A stretch of DNA of 7,120 bases from an uncultured Synechococcus sp. (lineage in GTDB: Bacteria; Cyanobacteriota; Cyanobacteriia; PCC-6307; Cyanobiaceae): assembly GCA_913040905.1 (NCBI GenBank), contig CAJWIC010000067.1:1-7120 (forward strand). The letters run 5' to 3'. The position numbers were made by a program, and so were the translations under genes. The notes beneath the pieces were generated by a model that saw only the letters and a list, made by a program, of their open reading frames with translations, made no database searches and had not been told where the DNA came from. This document shows positions 1 through 6,036 of the stretch, in pieces; position 1 is the stretch's first letter; each line of letters starts with the position of its first letter.

Positions 1-1098
1 TCCTTGCAGCTCTAGGTTCCTCATCGCCAAAGCCCAGCAACGGCTGTACTGGGTGTAGTCAAACGGACGACACTCGTTGTAGAAGTTTCCAAATACATGA
101 GCATCTTTATTCCATATCTTTGAAACCGAAGATGAGAAATGACGCTCCGCGTAATTCTTCTGGTACTGAAACCATTCAGCCAGTTGTGTCCCACAGTTGG
201 CCGGTACCTGCCTTGGCTCGCCTGTCTTTGACTTTCTGACACTGATCTCAGCCACAAGGTGCTCTCGCTTGTCTGAGCTGCTCCTAGGACCCATAGAAAC
301 GATGTTCACATCACTCCACCTCAGGCTCTGCAACTCCTTAGGTCTCAACCCAGAGTTTTTACCCGTCATCACAAACGCATAAAAACACCTCCTCCAGTAC
401 GGCGATCGGTGGTTGTTGACGCGATCTGAATCGCGGATGAACACATCTCGGATCCATGTGTGAATCTTGCGCCAATCCTCCGAACTGATGGGAGGGTTTG
501 CAGTTAGGTCTTCAGCTCTGACCCGGACAGTCGGCACGAGCTTGAGGGCTGCAACATCAGGCTTGATCTGACGCTGTTTCTTGCACCAGTTCAACCAGTT
601 GGTAATGACCTTGGTTTCGTTCCGCTGATTGACCTTGGTGGTCTCCTTACGAAAGAGCAGGTAATCGTCAAAGGTCCTCTCGGTGATCTCCTGCGTGTAG
701 GTCACGCCCTTCCACTTCAGGTAGGCAGAGACGTGTCGGAGCTTGAACTCCTTCGACGCAAAGGAAGTCTCGGCAATGATTCCGGCGTCGACTCTCCGCC
801 TCTCTTCAGAGAGGAACTCGTCAATCGCTGCATCGACAGTTGCTTTCTTAGTGCGCCGAGTCGGTTTGACCGACACTTGACCGGTCTTTATGAGGTTCTG
901 CGTGGTCCTCATCTCAGACCAGACGTCCATTGCCATCGCAACGGCGTCGGCTTCAGAGAGGGCTTCCTTCAGTCGCCTCTGTCTATAACCACCTGACCCG
1001 TCAGGTTCTCGGTAGTACCAAGCCGACTCATCACGCGAATAAGTGATGACCTCAGCCCTGCCATCCAGGACCTTTCGGCGCTCTGCAATCTTTGGCAT
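1..1098 (-). CDS. Tyrosine recombinase / phage-type integrase (C-terminus beyond window edge)
   Basis: The frame is open for 366 codons from an ATG at 1098 to the left edge, so the gene is cut by the window rather than shown to be broken. An in-frame TAA at 1108-1110 limits upstream extension. Residues about 1-80 are basic and resemble the N-terminal arm-binding part of phage integrases. Residues about 85-185 look like the helical SAM-like core-binding domain (ending NWLNWCKK). The catalytic domain begins near 200: GLRPKELQSLRWSDV (about 250-264) carries the first catalytic arginine (R252), and RKSKTGEPRQVP (about 288-299) carries the likely beta-hairpin lysine (K291). The HxxR box and nucleophilic tyrosine would lie beyond position 1 and cannot be checked. 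Such enzymes cut and rejoin DNA at att sites to move prophages or islands. Composition is less GC-rich than the genes to the right, which suggests transfer. No clear Shine-Dalgarno precedes the start. Family assignment is firm; the element type is unknown. Confidence 0.88.
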   Translation of the reverse strand, partial: MPKIAERRKVLDGRAEVITYSRDESAWYYREPDGSGGYRQRRLKEALSEADAVAMAMDVWSEMRTTQNLIKTGQVSVKPTRRTKKATVDAAIDEFLSEERRRVDAGIIAETSFASKEFKLRHVSAYLKWKGVTYTQEITERTFDDYLLFRKETTKVNQRNETKVITNWLNWCKKQRQIKPDVAALKLVPTVRVRAEDLTANPPISSEDWRKIHTWIRDVFIRDSDRVNNHRSPYWRRCFYAFVMTGKNSGLRPKELQSLRWSDVNIVSMGPRSSSDKREHLVAEISVRKSKTGEPRQVPANCGTQLAEWFQYQKNYAERHFSSSVSKIWNKDAHVFGNFYNECRPFDYTQYSRCWALAMRNLELQG

Positions 1099-1197
1099 CA
1101 GTCGGCATTAGGCAGTCGCGTCTTAGAGACCTAGACTGGTCAAATGACTGGTCTAGTCCCTTCAAAGGTTCTAGAAAACCTAGTCAGCCACTGCAAG
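1099..1197. other. Non-coding junction between integrase and Tic21-like gene
   Basis: This stretch separates the putative mobile DNA from core-looking chromosome. It holds no tRNA and no credible ORF. CTAG occurs at 1131, 1153, 1171 and 1180, four times in 53 bases, and ACCTAG occurs twice. The integrase promoter must lie here or within the neighbouring gene; TTGACC on the minus strand is -35-like, but I could not pair it convincingly with a -10 box. The island boundary or attachment site may be here; that is inference. Confidence 0.5.
1131..1156. promoter_or_regulatory. 26-bp imperfect dyad: candidate operator or recombinase site
   Basis: Arms CTAGACTGGT and ACTGGTCTAG flank the six-base centre CAAATG. 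Ten of 13 symmetric positions are complementary: the outer six pairs and GTCA/TGAC near the centre, with mismatches at two inner pairs and the central pair. GACTGGTC also appears as a direct repeat (1134-1141 and 1146-1153). Two arms of about 10 bp around a 6-bp spacer resemble a tyrosine-recombinase core site. The position, 33-58 bases upstream of the integrase start, also fits an operator. No T-run follows on either strand, so a terminator is unlikely. Confidence 0.45.
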
Positions 1198-1758
1198 TCA
1201 CTGTGTGCGGTAGATCCGCTGCAGCAGCCAGAGCGAAAACAACAACCCGATCAGGTGAGCGAACAGCACCTGCGTGTTGCTGAGCACCGACAGCATCTCC
1301 AGCGAAGTGATCGCCAGGTTGTCGGCCATGCCGCGTCCACCGATGGCAATCCCCGGGGTCTGCATCGAGGCCTGAACGAACAGGCTGCCGGCCAGGGCCT
1401 GATAACCGATCGCCGCAAAGGTGAGCCCCAGAAGATCCGCCAGCAGGCCGCGTTTGATCAGGCGCGCCACTTCGCCGCGACTGGGGCGGGCGCCGCTGTC
1501 GATCGCCCGACCACTGCGCACGATCAACCAGCCCTGCCAGAGGCTGTAGAGCAGCACCAGGAACGCCAGCGTCGTCAGGGACAGCCCGGGGCCCAGACCC
1601 ACAGCACGTTCGGAATTGCGGGCCAGGCTGCCGCCGACGTTGTTGAACAGCAGCACGCCCACCACCACGATGCCGAGCACCACCTGAATCCAGAACCGAA
1701 TCCAGCCCATGCGACGCACACCGAAGGACAGCTGCTGGAAATCGAAGCGATCCGCCAT
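1198..1758 (-). CDS. Tic21/PIC1-like DUF3611 membrane protein
   Basis: This is a 186-residue integral membrane protein with four likely helices at about 20-38, 59-80, 105-127 and 158-180. The N-terminal SFGVRRMGWIRFWIQVVLG and C-terminal ITSLEMLSVLSNTQ and FAHLIGLLFSLWL stretches match my memory of the cyanobacterial DUF3611 family. Its plastid relatives are Arabidopsis TIC21/PIC1, implicated in chloroplast protein import or iron transport; the cyanobacterial role is not settled. The ATG start is chosen because it gives the family-like N-terminus, although no strong Shine-Dalgarno is visible. It diverges from ribF with only 35 bases between starts. The integrase lies downstream on the same strand after a 99-base gap, so integration left this gene intact. 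Family membership is likely; the transported substrate is unknown. Confidence 0.82.
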   Translation of the reverse strand: MADRFDFQQLSFGVRRMGWIRFWIQVVLGIVVVGVLLFNNVGGSLARNSERAVGLGPGLSLTTLAFLVLLYSLWQGWLIVRSGRAIDSGARPSRGEVARLIKRGLLADLLGLTFAAIGYQALAGSLFVQASMQTPGIAIGGRGMADNLAITSLEMLSVLSNTQVLFAHLIGLLFSLWLLQRIYRTQ

Positions 1759-1793
1759 GGCTGGGGGGTCAGTCGTTCAAACTTGCCACCAAT
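1759..1793. promoter_or_regulatory. Very short divergent spacer between Tic21-like gene and ribF
   Basis: Only 35 bases separate two divergent start codons. That is too little for two independent promoters outside coding sequence, so at least one promoter must overlap a coding region, or one message must be leaderless or nearly so. No convincing -10 or -35 boxes were found. Confidence 0.3.
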
Positions 1794-2744
1794 GTGCATC
1801 GCACGCATCCCGCGTTGATCCCCCTCTGTTCACCACAGGACGCTCGCAGGCCGACGGCTCTGGCCCTCGGAAGTTTTGATGGTCTGCACGCTGGCCATCG
1901 CCGTGTGATCGGCCAGGCCATCGACGGAGCGGCAGCGGTGCCGACGGTGGTGAGCTTCTGGCCCCACCCAAGAGAGGTGCTGTTCGGTGAAGCCCGGTTG
2001 CGGCTCGACCTGCCCAGCGAAAAGCTGAAGCTGCTTCAGCCACTGGGCATCGAGCAACTCGTGCTGGTGCCCTTCACCAGGGAACTGTCTCGGCTGAGTG
2101 CTGAAGAGTTTGTCAACACCGTGCTGCTGGACACGCTGCAAGCCCAGCGGATTGCCGTGGGAGCCAACTTCCGCTTCGGCAACAACCGCAGCGGTGACGC
2201 TGACGTGCTCCAACGGGTGGCCGCAGCCCGGGGGGTGGAGGTGCTGGTGACGGAGATCGTGGAAGACGGCAATGGACGGATGAGCAGCAGCCGGATTCGC
2301 GCTGCCCTCGAACGCGGTGATCTGGACACCGCCAAGACCCTTCTCGAACGCCCTTATCGCTTCCAGGGACGGGTGGTGCGTGGCCGTGGTCTGGGACGAG
2401 AGCTGGGCTGGCCCACCGCCAACCTGCAGGTGGATGGCCGTAAGTTCCTGCCGGCACTGGGGGTCTATGCCGCCTGGGCCTGGGTGGACGGCAGTGATCA
2501 GCCCCTGGCGGCTGTCATGAATCTGGGTCCGCAACCGACCGTTGATCCCACCTCACCCTCGGCAGTGGAGGTGCACCTGCTGGACCGCAGCATGGAACTG
2601 GAGGGCCGACAGCTGATGGTGGAACCCGTGCAGCGGCTACGGGGCCAGCAGCGGTTCAGCGGCCTGGAGGAACTCAGTGCCCAGATCGGCCGGGATGCCG
2701 ATCAGGCCCGGTCATTGCTGTCGGTTCAAACCGGCGTTGGGTAA
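1794..2744 (+). CDS. ribF: Bifunctional riboflavin kinase / FAD synthetase
   Basis: RibF phosphorylates riboflavin to FMN and then adenylylates FMN to FAD in the cytoplasm. The protein has 316 residues, close to the usual bacterial 300-320. The N-terminal nucleotidyltransferase domain shows GSFDGLHAGHR (26-36, the HxGH-type ATP site), SFWPHP (54-59), GANFRFGNNRSGD (123-135) and SSSRIR (164-169). The C-terminal kinase domain shows GRELGWPTANL (201-211, with the PTAN motif), GVYA (223-226), NLGPQPTV (243-250) and EVHLLD (259-264), where E259 is the probable catalytic base. The start is GTG at 1794; TTG at 1815 is a possible alternative, and the ATG at 1792 is out of frame. No clear Shine-Dalgarno was seen. 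The last 19 bases overlap a small minus-strand membrane-peptide gene. All key motifs are intact. Confidence 0.95.
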   Translation: MHRTHPALIPLCSPQDARRPTALALGSFDGLHAGHRRVIGQAIDGAAAVPTVVSFWPHPREVLFGEARLRLDLPSEKLKLLQPLGIEQLVLVPFTRELSRLSAEEFVNTVLLDTLQAQRIAVGANFRFGNNRSGDADVLQRVAAARGVEVLVTEIVEDGNGRMSSSRIRAALERGDLDTAKTLLERPYRFQGRVVRGRGLGRELGWPTANLQVDGRKFLPALGVYAAWAWVDGSDQPLAAVMNLGPQPTVDPTSPSAVEVHLLDRSMELEGRQLMVEPVQRLRGQQRFSGLEELSAQIGRDADQARSLLSVQTGVG

Positions 2745-2845
2745 GCGTTGGCCAGCCCCCAGACGATGAAAACGCCGATCCCCCCAAGCAACACAATGCC
2801 CCAAACAAGGACGTGCATGGGACTATCAGAACCACCGTTCTCCAT
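2726..2845 (-). CDS. Small single-pass membrane protein (39 aa), unidentified
   Basis: I do not recognise this gene. The frame encodes 39 residues from ATG at 2845, or 30 from an internal ATG at 2818; an in-frame TGA just upstream of 2845 limits extension. A short acidic leader (MENGGSDSP) precedes one strongly hydrophobic helix at about 11-32, rich in V, I, L, G and W, then a short tail ending NAYPTPV. This shape resembles the tiny one-helix subunits of photosynthetic or respiratory complexes in cyanobacteria, but it does not match PetG, PetL, PetM, PetN, PsbM, PsbN or PsaM as I remember them. The 3' end overlaps ribF by 19 bases tail to tail, and the start faces thiE across 42 bases. No strong Shine-Dalgarno is visible. 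The clean membrane helix supports a real gene; no role is assigned. Confidence 0.55.
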   Translation of the reverse strand: MENGGSDSPMHVLVWGIVLLGGIGVFIVWGLANAYPTPV

Positions 2846-2887
2846 GACTCAAAGGAGTGCGATCCTCCAAAGGGTGCCACGAATCTG

Positions 2888-3937
2888 ATGGGTTGCGAGT
2901 CGTCCTTGGATCCCCGTGTGGCAAGGCTGATTGACGCCAACCTCGACCGATCCCGCGAAGGGCTGCGGGTGGTGGAGGACTGGTGCCGTTTCGGCCTAGG
3001 ACGGGAGGATCTGGTGATCTCTCTCAAGGACTGGCGCCAACGTCTCGGCAAGCTGCATCAGGAGCGCTACAAGCAAGCCCGCTCCACCGTCACCGACCCT
3101 GGAGCTGGGCTTGAGCATCCAGCCCAGCTGGACCGTCACAGCCCGCGCCAGGTGGTGGAAGCCAACTGCGGCCGGGTGCAGGAAGCTCTGCGGGTGCTGG
3201 AGGAGTACGGGCGCAGCGTCGACCCGCTGCTGGCTTCCGAAGCCGCCGCTATCCGCTACGGCCTCTACGACCTGGAGGTCACCTGCCTGAAAGCCACGGG
3301 CGGCAACAACCGCCGCAACCGGCTACGGGATTGCCAGCTCTGCCTGATCACCACGCCATGCCCCGATCTGATCGATCGTGTGACGGCAGCCCTGCGCAGT
3401 GGCGTGGCCATGGTTCAGCACCGCTGCAAATCCGGAAGCGACCGGGAACGACTGGAGGAAGCCAGGACCCTGGCAGCCCTCTGCCAGCACCACGGAGCCT
3501 TGTTGATCATCAACGACCGCATTGATCTGGCCCTGGCCGTGGATGCCGACGGCGTGCATCTGGGGCAGGACGACCTGCCCACGGACGTGGCCCGTGGCTT
3601 GATCGGACCCGAGCGTCTGCTCGGCCGCAGCACCCATTCTCTGGACCAGGTGGCGCAGGCGAACCGAGAGGACTGTGACTACCTCGGCCTTGGTCCCGTC
3701 AACACCACCGCGGTGAAGCCGGAGCGTCCAGCCATCGGGGCTGCCCTGGTGGGCGAAGCCCTGGCCATCGCCCAGAAGCCGGTGTTCGCCATCGGTGGCA
3801 TCACCCAGACCAACCTGTCCCAACTCACAGCCATGGGATGCCGGCGCGTGGCTGTGATCGGGGCGATCATGGGGGCCGACAATCCCGAAAAGGCCAGTCA
3901 GAACCTGCTGAGCAGCCTGTTGCGCCCGACCCCTTGA
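2888..3937 (+). CDS. thiE: Thiamine-phosphate synthase with N-terminal ThiD2-like domain
   Basis: ThiE joins HMP-pyrophosphate and thiazole phosphate into thiamin phosphate. I chose ATG 2888 (349 aa) because the conserved part begins DPRVARLIDANLDRSREGLR at residue 8; a GTG at 2813 would only add an unconserved, low-complexity leader. Residues about 8-135 are the helical domain typical of cyanobacterial ThiE. It corresponds to what has been described as ThiD2, an HMP-P kinase unrelated to ThiD (from memory of the literature). The TIM-barrel synthase spans about 148-345: LLIINDRIDLALAVDADGVH (205-224), LGQDDLP (225-231), GRSTHS (246-251), DYLGLGP (264-270), AIGGI (301-305), VAVIGAIM (321-328). 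Slightly odd are VQHRCKS near 176-182, where many relatives have an acidic residue in place of C, and GPVNTTAVKP instead of the more usual GPVFxTxTKP. thiS follows after three bases, so they are surely co-transcribed. Confidence 0.93.
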   Translation: MGCESSLDPRVARLIDANLDRSREGLRVVEDWCRFGLGREDLVISLKDWRQRLGKLHQERYKQARSTVTDPGAGLEHPAQLDRHSPRQVVEANCGRVQEALRVLEEYGRSVDPLLASEAAAIRYGLYDLEVTCLKATGGNNRRNRLRDCQLCLITTPCPDLIDRVTAALRSGVAMVQHRCKSGSDRERLEEARTLAALCQHHGALLIINDRIDLALAVDADGVHLGQDDLPTDVARGLIGPERLLGRSTHSLDQVAQANREDCDYLGLGPVNTTAVKPERPAIGAALVGEALAIAQKPVFAIGGITQTNLSQLTAMGCRRVAVIGAIMGADNPEKASQNLLSSLLRPTP

Positions 3938-3940
3938 TCC

Positions 3941-4159
3941 ATGGCCCTGAAGCTCACCGTCAATGGCGAAGTCCGCTGCCTCGCCCCCGAGCCGATCCCC
4001 TCCACCCTGGAAACGGTGATCTCCGCCCTGGGCCATAACCCCCAGCTGGTGGTGGCGGAGCACAACGGTGTGATCGCCCCGCGAAGTCAGTGGGGCAGCA
4101 CAACAGTGGGTGAAGGCGACAACCTGGAGATTGTCACCATCGTTGGAGGTGGTTCCTAG
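3941..4159 (+). CDS. thiS: Thiamin biosynthesis sulfur-carrier protein ThiS
   Basis: ThiS is a small ubiquitin-fold protein whose C-terminal glycine is adenylylated and then thiocarboxylated, to donate sulfur to thiazole synthase ThiG. This copy has 72 residues, typical for the family. It shows the N-terminal beta strand KLTVNGE, the central VVAEHNGVIAPRSQW and the C-terminal GDNLEIVTIVGGGS. The ending is notable: a serine follows the glycines, while textbook ThiS ends on Gly-Gly. It starts three bases after the thiE stop, at ATG 3941 in the context TTGATCCATGG, with no obvious Shine-Dalgarno of its own, so translational coupling with thiE is likely. thiG, thiO and thiF-type partners are not in the window. 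Confidence 0.93.
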   Translation: MALKLTVNGEVRCLAPEPIPSTLETVISALGHNPQLVVAEHNGVIAPRSQWGSTTVGEGDNLEIVTIVGGGS

Positions 4160-4185
4160 AGTCAGAAAAGCTTGACGTTGCCGTT

Positions 4186-5127
4186 GTGACCGTTCGGAAC
4201 CAACGCTGGACTCGAAGGTTGCTCGCGGCAGTGCTGCTGCCGCTGATGGTGATCAGCCTCGGCCTGATCACACCGGAACCTGCCGACGCAGCCCGCGGTG
4301 GCCGAATGGGCGGCGGCAGTTTCCGGGCCCCATCGATGCCCCGCAGTCGCAGCTATAGCGGTGGTGGCTATGGAGGCGGTGGCTATGGCGGGGGCTATCG
4401 CGGTGGTGGCTTCGGTTTTCCGTTCATCATCCCGATCTTCGGCTTCGGCGGTGGTGGCCTCTTCGGTCTGCTGATCCTGATGGCCGTGGCTGGTGTTCTT
4501 GTGAACGCCTTCCGCGGTGGCGGTGGTGCCCCTGCCATCGGCGGCGGTTCGCCGATGCCTGCGGTTCCCAGCAAGGTGAACATGATTCAGGTGCAGGTGG
4601 GCATGCTGGCCAGCGCCAAGTCGCTGCAGGAGGATTTGCGCCGACTGGCAGCCTCCTCCGATACCTCAAGTTCCAGCGGCCTGCAGCGGCTGTTGCAGGA
4701 ATCCACCCTTGCACTGCTACGCCAGCCTGAGCTTTGGGTCTACGCCAACGCCGAAAGCGGCAGTGTGCCCTTCAGCAGTGCGGAATCCACGTTCAATCGC
4801 CTGTCGATGAACGAGCGCAGCAAGTTGGATGCGGAGCTCACCAGCAACGTCGGCGGCCAGAGCATCAGCAGCGCCGCCGCCAGCGTTGGTGATGCGGACG
4901 CCACCAATGAATTCATCGTGGTCACCCTGCTGGTGGCCTCCACCGCAACGGCCAGCCTCAAAGGAGCCGGCACCGGTGAAGATCTGCGCCAGACGCTGCG
5001 CATCCTCGGCTCAACGGCCTCCAGTGAACTGATGGCCCTTGAAGTGATCTGGCAACCGGAAGGTCGTGGCGACGTGCTCAGCGCTGAGGAACTTCTCACT
5101 GCCTACCCGAACCTTCAGCACCTCTGA
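4186..5127 (+). CDS. DUF1517 protein, signal peptide, Gly-rich and membrane-anchored
   Basis: This 313-residue protein matches the DUF1517 family of cyanobacteria and plastids, whose biochemical role is not established. The GTG start at 4186 gives a basic N-terminus (RNQRWTRR), a hydrophobic core at 12-28 and a probable cleavage site at ADA-A (residues 33-36), so export across the plasma or thylakoid membrane is expected. Next come a Ser/Arg/Gly stretch with RMGGGSFRAPS, a GGY-rich repeat (about 58-77) and a transmembrane segment at about 78-109 interrupted by four glycines. The conserved domain runs from about 130 to 310: KVNMIQVQVGMLASAKSLQ, LLRQPELWVYAN, FIVVTLLVAS (243-252) and ALEVIWQPE, ending in AYPNLQHL. 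It lies 26 bases after thiS on the same strand and may share the transcript, but no functional link to thiamin is evident. Confidence 0.85.
   Translation: MTVRNQRWTRRLLAAVLLPLMVISLGLITPEPADAARGGRMGGGSFRAPSMPRSRSYSGGGYGGGGYGGGYRGGGFGFPFIIPIFGFGGGGLFGLLILMAVAGVLVNAFRGGGGAPAIGGGSPMPAVPSKVNMIQVQVGMLASAKSLQEDLRRLAASSDTSSSSGLQRLLQESTLALLRQPELWVYANAESGSVPFSSAESTFNRLSMNERSKLDAELTSNVGGQSISSAAASVGDADATNEFIVVTLLVASTATASLKGAGTGEDLRQTLRILGSTASSELMALEVIWQPEGRGDVLSAEELLTAYPNLQHL
4358..4416 (+). repeat. Degenerate Gly/Tyr-rich coding repeat in DUF1517 gene
   Basis: Imperfect copies of a GGTGGTGGCTATGG-like unit encode GGGYGGGGYGGGYRGGGFGF. Low-complexity glycine linkers of this kind are common between the signal peptide and membrane segment in DUF1517 proteins. 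Repeat number could vary between strains by slippage. Confidence 0.6.
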
Positions 5128-5244
5128 GGATCTGAAGATTTTCTTCCGCGGATCAGGCGAAAGATAAGCACTTTTTCTCAGGATCAAGACCTATTTTTCA
5201 TTTACCTCTGTTCGACCAATTCATTGGCTCCTGATCCACGCGCG
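5128..5244. other. AT-rich intergenic spacer
   Basis: This spacer is clearly richer in A and T than its neighbours, with T-runs at 5173-5177 and 5194-5198 and a small hairpin, GAAGA-TTT-TCTTC, at 5134-5146. The hairpin is not followed directly by a T-run, so a classical terminator for the DUF1517 transcript is not shown. The stretch could hold a promoter for the short ORF that follows; I could not fix -35 and -10 boxes. Confidence 0.4.
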
Positions 5245-5382
5245 ATGGAATGGCAACGGGATGGGGAGCTCTCGCGATCCGATTGGAGTGCGCTGTTGAG
5301 CGCCCTGCAGCAGGGGGAAACAGAACACAACTTCGCTGAATTGCAACGTCTTGGAGAGGTCAGCATCAGCCGGGCCGGCTGA
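5245..5382 (+). CDS. Short hypothetical protein (45 aa)
   Basis: I do not recognise this gene. ATG at 5245 opens 45 codons ending in TGA, giving a mostly polar, acidic and probably helical peptide that begins MEWQRDGELSRSDWSALL and ends VSISRAG. An in-frame TTG at 5224 would add LAPDPRA. The frame is open back to the DUF1517 stop, but the AT-rich sequence there does not read as protein. The stop lies three bases from the end of larB, which is convergent. In favour: the amino-acid make-up is plausible, and the opposite frame in this short stretch belongs to no other gene. Against: there is no visible Shine-Dalgarno and it is short. Treat it as a possible small cytosolic protein. Confidence 0.45.
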   Translation: MEWQRDGELSRSDWSALLSALQQGETEHNFAELQRLGEVSISRAG

Positions 5383-5385
5383 TCG

Positions 5386-6036
5386 CTAACGCCCCCGCAG
5401 GATCCGCAACGCCGCCATCGCGGCGCCATAGCCGTTATCGATATTGACCACGGTCAACCCCGGCGCACAACTGGCCAGCATTCCCTCGAGGGCGGTTCTG
5501 CCTCCCGCGCTGATGCCGTACCCCACCGACACCGGCACAGCGATGATCGGCTGCGGCACAAGGCCAGCCAGCACCGTCGGCAGCGCACCTTCCATACCGG
5601 CGCAGGCGATCAGCACAGCGGCAGACTCCAGCTTGGGGAGTTGGTCCAGCAGACGGTGCAGCCCCGCGACCCCCACATCCATCAGCGGATCCACGCCAAT
5701 GCCATGGCAACGCAGAGCCAGGGTCACCTCAGCCACCACGCGGCGGTCGCTGCTGCCACCACTGAGCACCGCCACCGGCGCTGGACCCGGCGGCAGGGAT
5801 GGCAGTTCGCCAAGGGTCAGACAGCGGGCATCGGCATGAACCACCACAGCCGGTAGGGCTGCCAACACTGCATCGGCCTTCTCTGGCGACACGCGGGTCA
5901 CCAACCCCAGTTCATCAGCGGCCGCAAACCGCTGGAGGATCGCAATGATCTGCTCAGCGGTCTTGTGCTCGCCCCAGACGGCCTCCACCATGCCGAGCCG
6001 CTGCCGTCGCTTCAGATCCAGACGGGCGTCGATCAT
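5386..6036 (-). CDS. larB: LarB, pyridinium-3,5-biscarboxylate mononucleotide synthase
   Basis: LarB carboxylates nicotinic acid adenine dinucleotide and releases AMP, the first step toward the nickel-pincer nucleotide cofactor made with LarE and LarC. The protein has 216 residues. The N-terminus ARLDLKRRQRLGMVEAVWGEHKT aligns with the LarB-specific block before the PurE-like fold, and separates it from true PurE. The PurE-like domain shows VLSGGSSDRRVVAE (about 89-102), DVGVAGLHRLL (about 119-129), CAGMEGALPTVLAGL (about 145-159), VPVSVGYGISAGG (about 166-178) and VVNIDNGYGAAMAALRI (about 196-212). It is shorter than the roughly 250 residues usual for LarB because the leading helical segment is missing; an in-frame TGA at 6064-6066 rules out a much longer form. 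ATGA overlap with the upstream gene implies translational coupling. Neither larC nor larE is in the window. Confidence 0.87.
   Translation of the reverse strand: MIDARLDLKRRQRLGMVEAVWGEHKTAEQIIAILQRFAAADELGLVTRVSPEKADAVLAALPAVVVHADARCLTLGELPSLPPGPAPVAVLSGGSSDRRVVAEVTLALRCHGIGVDPLMDVGVAGLHRLLDQLPKLESAAVLIACAGMEGALPTVLAGLVPQPIIAVPVSVGYGISAGGRTALEGMLASCAPGLTVVNIDNGYGAAMAALRILRGR

Noticed and set aside
1..1098. Integrase as a pseudogene
   Set aside because: The frame is open without interruption for 366 codons; the missing catalytic end is a window-edge effect.
1131..1156. Dyad as a terminator for the Tic21-like gene
   Set aside because: No T-run follows on the minus strand, and the centre leaves an unrealistically small loop if fully paired.
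1099..1197. tRNA gene or fragment serving as the integrase attachment site
   Set aside because: No cloverleaf-like arms or CCA-end stem could be found in the 99 bases.
1144..1818. Long plus-strand frame (224 codons) across the Tic21-like gene
   Set aside because: It is antisense to a clear four-helix membrane protein and reads as low-complexity Gln/His/Arg, typical of a shadow frame in GC-rich DNA.
1830..2534. Minus-strand frame (234 codons) opposite ribF
   Set aside because: ribF has every expected motif; the opposite frame has no recognisable domain.
2813..2887. Longer thiE start at GTG 2813
   Set aside because: The extra 25 residues do not look conserved and overlap the divergent small membrane gene; ATG 2888 gives the expected length.
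3323..4063. Minus-strand frame (246 codons) opposite thiE and thiS
   Set aside because: His/Gly/Gln-rich shadow of ThiE codons; it also crosses the thiE-thiS boundary.
5134..5146. Hairpin GAAGA-TTT-TCTTC as a terminator of the DUF1517 gene
   Set aside because: The stem is only five AT-leaning pairs and the following bases are CGCGGATC, not a T-run.
5386..6036. PurE (N5-CAIR mutase) instead of LarB
   Set aside because: The N-terminal LDLKRRQRLGMVEAVWGEHKT block and the CAGMEGALP and NIDNGYGAA motifs are LarB-type, and no pur genes are adjacent.
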